This document shows positions 6,179 through 6,844 of a stretch of 6,844 bases of DNA, in pieces. Both the position numbers and the translations under genes were made by a program. The DNA is from Conexibacter sp. Lineage in GTDB: Bacteria > Actinomycetota > Thermoleophilia > Solirubrobacterales > Solirubrobacteraceae. Each line of letters begins with the position of its first letter. The first letter of the stretch is position 1. The stretch lies in assembly GCA_025964295.1 (NCBI GenBank), contig JAOPZD010000050.1, positions 1-6,844 of the forward strand. Direction: 5' to 3'. Below the pieces are notes generated by a model. It did no database searches and was not told the DNA's origin. It was given only the letters and a program-made list of their open reading frames with translations.

Positions 6179-6180
6179 AG
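6175..6180 (+). promoter_or_regulatory. Shine-Dalgarno of the peptidoglycan-binding gene
   Basis: GAGGAG lies 8 bases before ATG 6189, ideal spacing, and fixes that start codon. Confidence 0.8.
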
Positions 6181-6188
6181 CACCCCTG

Positions 6189-6844
6189 ATGGACGCCGCC
6201 TACGCCCGGATCAGCACGGACGACCGATTCGCGATCTTCGCCGCCCCGCCCGGGATCCGCGACCTCGCCGCACCGGAGTTCTGGGAGCGCTCGCTGGCCC
6301 GCTCGCACCGCCGGCGCCAGGCGGCGGCCGCGCGCGTCATCGCGCTGCCCAAGGCGGCGACCGCCCGGATCTCCGCCGCGCTGATCGCGGCCGGGATCAT
6401 CGGCCAGGCCGGCCCGATCGTCGGCGCCGCGCAGGCCGCGCAGACGACCTCGACCACCACCGGCGGCGAGCAGCGCGGCGCGGCCGTGATGGCCCTGCAG
6501 CAGGCGCTCGGCGTCCCCGCCGACGGCGTCCTCGGTCCCCAGACGCGCAAGGCCGTCCGTGCCTACCAGCGCGCGCACGGGCTGATCGTCGACGGCGTCG
6601 TCGGGCCGCAGACCCGCGCCGCGCTCGGGCTCGGCTCGGCCGGCTCCGGCACGGCGACGACCACGACCCGCACCGTCCGCGCCGCGGCGGCCCGGCTCAA
6701 CGCGTCGCTCCCGGCCGCCACCACCCGCGCCGTGCAGGCCAAGCTCGCGCTCGCCGCCGACGGCGTCTTCGGCCCGCAGACCCGCAAGGCCGTGCGCGCC
6801 TACCAGCGCGCGCACGGGCTGATCGTCGACGGCGTCGTCGGGCC
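6189..6844 (+). CDS. Peptidoglycan-binding repeat protein, probable cell-wall hydrolase (3' truncated)
   Basis: The frame from ATG 6189 stays open to the window end (218 full codons), so the C-terminus is missing. Residues 1-57 are a charged, Arg/Ala-rich leader (RSHRRRQAAAARV at 38-50). A hydrophobic stretch follows at about 61-83 (ISAALIAAGIIGQAGPIVGA) ending AQAAQ, which looks like a signal peptide with an unusually long N-region, or a membrane anchor. A Thr-rich linker leads into a PG_binding_1-type domain at about 97-147 (VMALQQALGVPADGVLGPQT, then KAVRAYQRAHGLIVDGVVGP). After a Gly/Ser/Thr linker (149-162), a second copy starts at about 165-180 (LNASLPAATTRAVQ, then LALAADGVFGPQTRKAVRAY). 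Such domains anchor enzymes to the cell wall; related actinobacterial proteins often end in an M23, NlpC/P60 or transglycosylase domain, but none is visible here. The upstream c-di-AMP riboswitch and good Shine-Dalgarno indicate regulated cell-wall remodelling. Confidence 0.9.
   Translation, partial: MDAAYARISTDDRFAIFAAPPGIRDLAAPEFWERSLARSHRRRQAAAARVIALPKAATARISAALIAAGIIGQAGPIVGAAQAAQTTSTTTGGEQRGAAVMALQQALGVPADGVLGPQTRKAVRAYQRAHGLIVDGVVGPQTRAALGLGSAGSGTATTTTRTVRAAAARLNASLPAATTRAVQAKLALAADGVFGPQTRKAVRAYQRAHGLIVDGVVG
6519..6607 (+). repeat. Direct repeat, copy 1 (peptidoglycan-binding module)
   Basis: This 89-base stretch matches 6756-6844 at 83 positions, offset exactly 237 bases (79 codons). 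The last 47 bases (6561-6607) are identical to 6798-6844. It encodes the C-terminal half of the first peptidoglycan-binding module. Confidence 0.9.
6756..6844 (+). repeat. Direct repeat, copy 2 (peptidoglycan-binding module, cut by the window edge)
   Basis: Second copy of the 6519-6607 repeat, in the same reading frame. The identity runs to the last base, so it may extend further. The six differences all lie in the first 42 bases, five of them at third codon positions and one changing Leu to Phe. Confidence 0.9.

Noticed and set aside
6021..6815. A 264-codon minus-strand frame across the riboswitch and the peptidoglycan-binding gene
   Set aside because: It is a shadow of the + strand gene, which has a Shine-Dalgarno, an export signal and clear repeats; the minus-strand translation is compositionally biased.

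Overview
The window comes from a very GC-rich bacterium, most likely an actinobacterium and possibly of the Solirubrobacter/Conexibacter type (Thermoleophilia). This placement is inferred from the strong G/C third-position bias, the recA-recX pair, Ala/Arg-rich secreted proteins, and an actinobacterial-style c-di-AMP riboswitch in front of a cell-wall gene. No rRNA, tRNA, CRISPR array or insertion sequence is visible.

Layout. Bases 1-605 hold the C-terminal part of recA, followed 22 bases later by recX (628-1125). Next come an unrecognised three-helix membrane protein (1162-1638) and a tiny Pro/Glu-rich reading frame that overlaps its stop (about 1635-1817), both on the + strand. A short convergent gap (1818-1897) separates these from two minus-strand genes for exported proteins. 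The first read is a two-domain protein made of a phytase-like/esterase-like domain and a metallophosphoesterase domain (5320 down to 3149). Downstream of it is a secreted protein with a duplicated Cys-containing helical motif and a C-terminal beta domain (3079 down to 1898). Across a divergent 99-base spacer lies a RimJ/RimL-type GNAT acetyltransferase (5420-5938), which looks leaderless.

The most informative element is at about 6024-6161. The non-coding stretch after the acetyltransferase carries the conserved blocks and hairpins of the ydaO/yuaA (cyclic di-AMP) riboswitch. Directly downstream, with its own good Shine-Dalgarno sequence, begins an exported peptidoglycan-binding protein (6189 to the window end). 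It has two nearly identical peptidoglycan-binding repeats and is open at the edge, so any catalytic domain is out of view. This fits the known actinobacterial arrangement in which c-di-AMP controls cell-wall remodelling enzymes. The distance from aptamer to start codon is short, no terminator is visible, and a 6-bp pairing between the aptamer's 3' block and the Shine-Dalgarno suggests control of translation.

How the genes relate: recA and recX form a functional pair (recombinase and its modulator). The two exported minus-strand proteins may be co-transcribed, although a 22-bp perfect palindrome lies between them. The riboswitch and the peptidoglycan-binding gene form a separate unit. I see no defence island, prophage or other clearly new multi-gene system here. 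The least explained genes are the membrane protein with its overlapping small frame, and the two exported minus-strand proteins.
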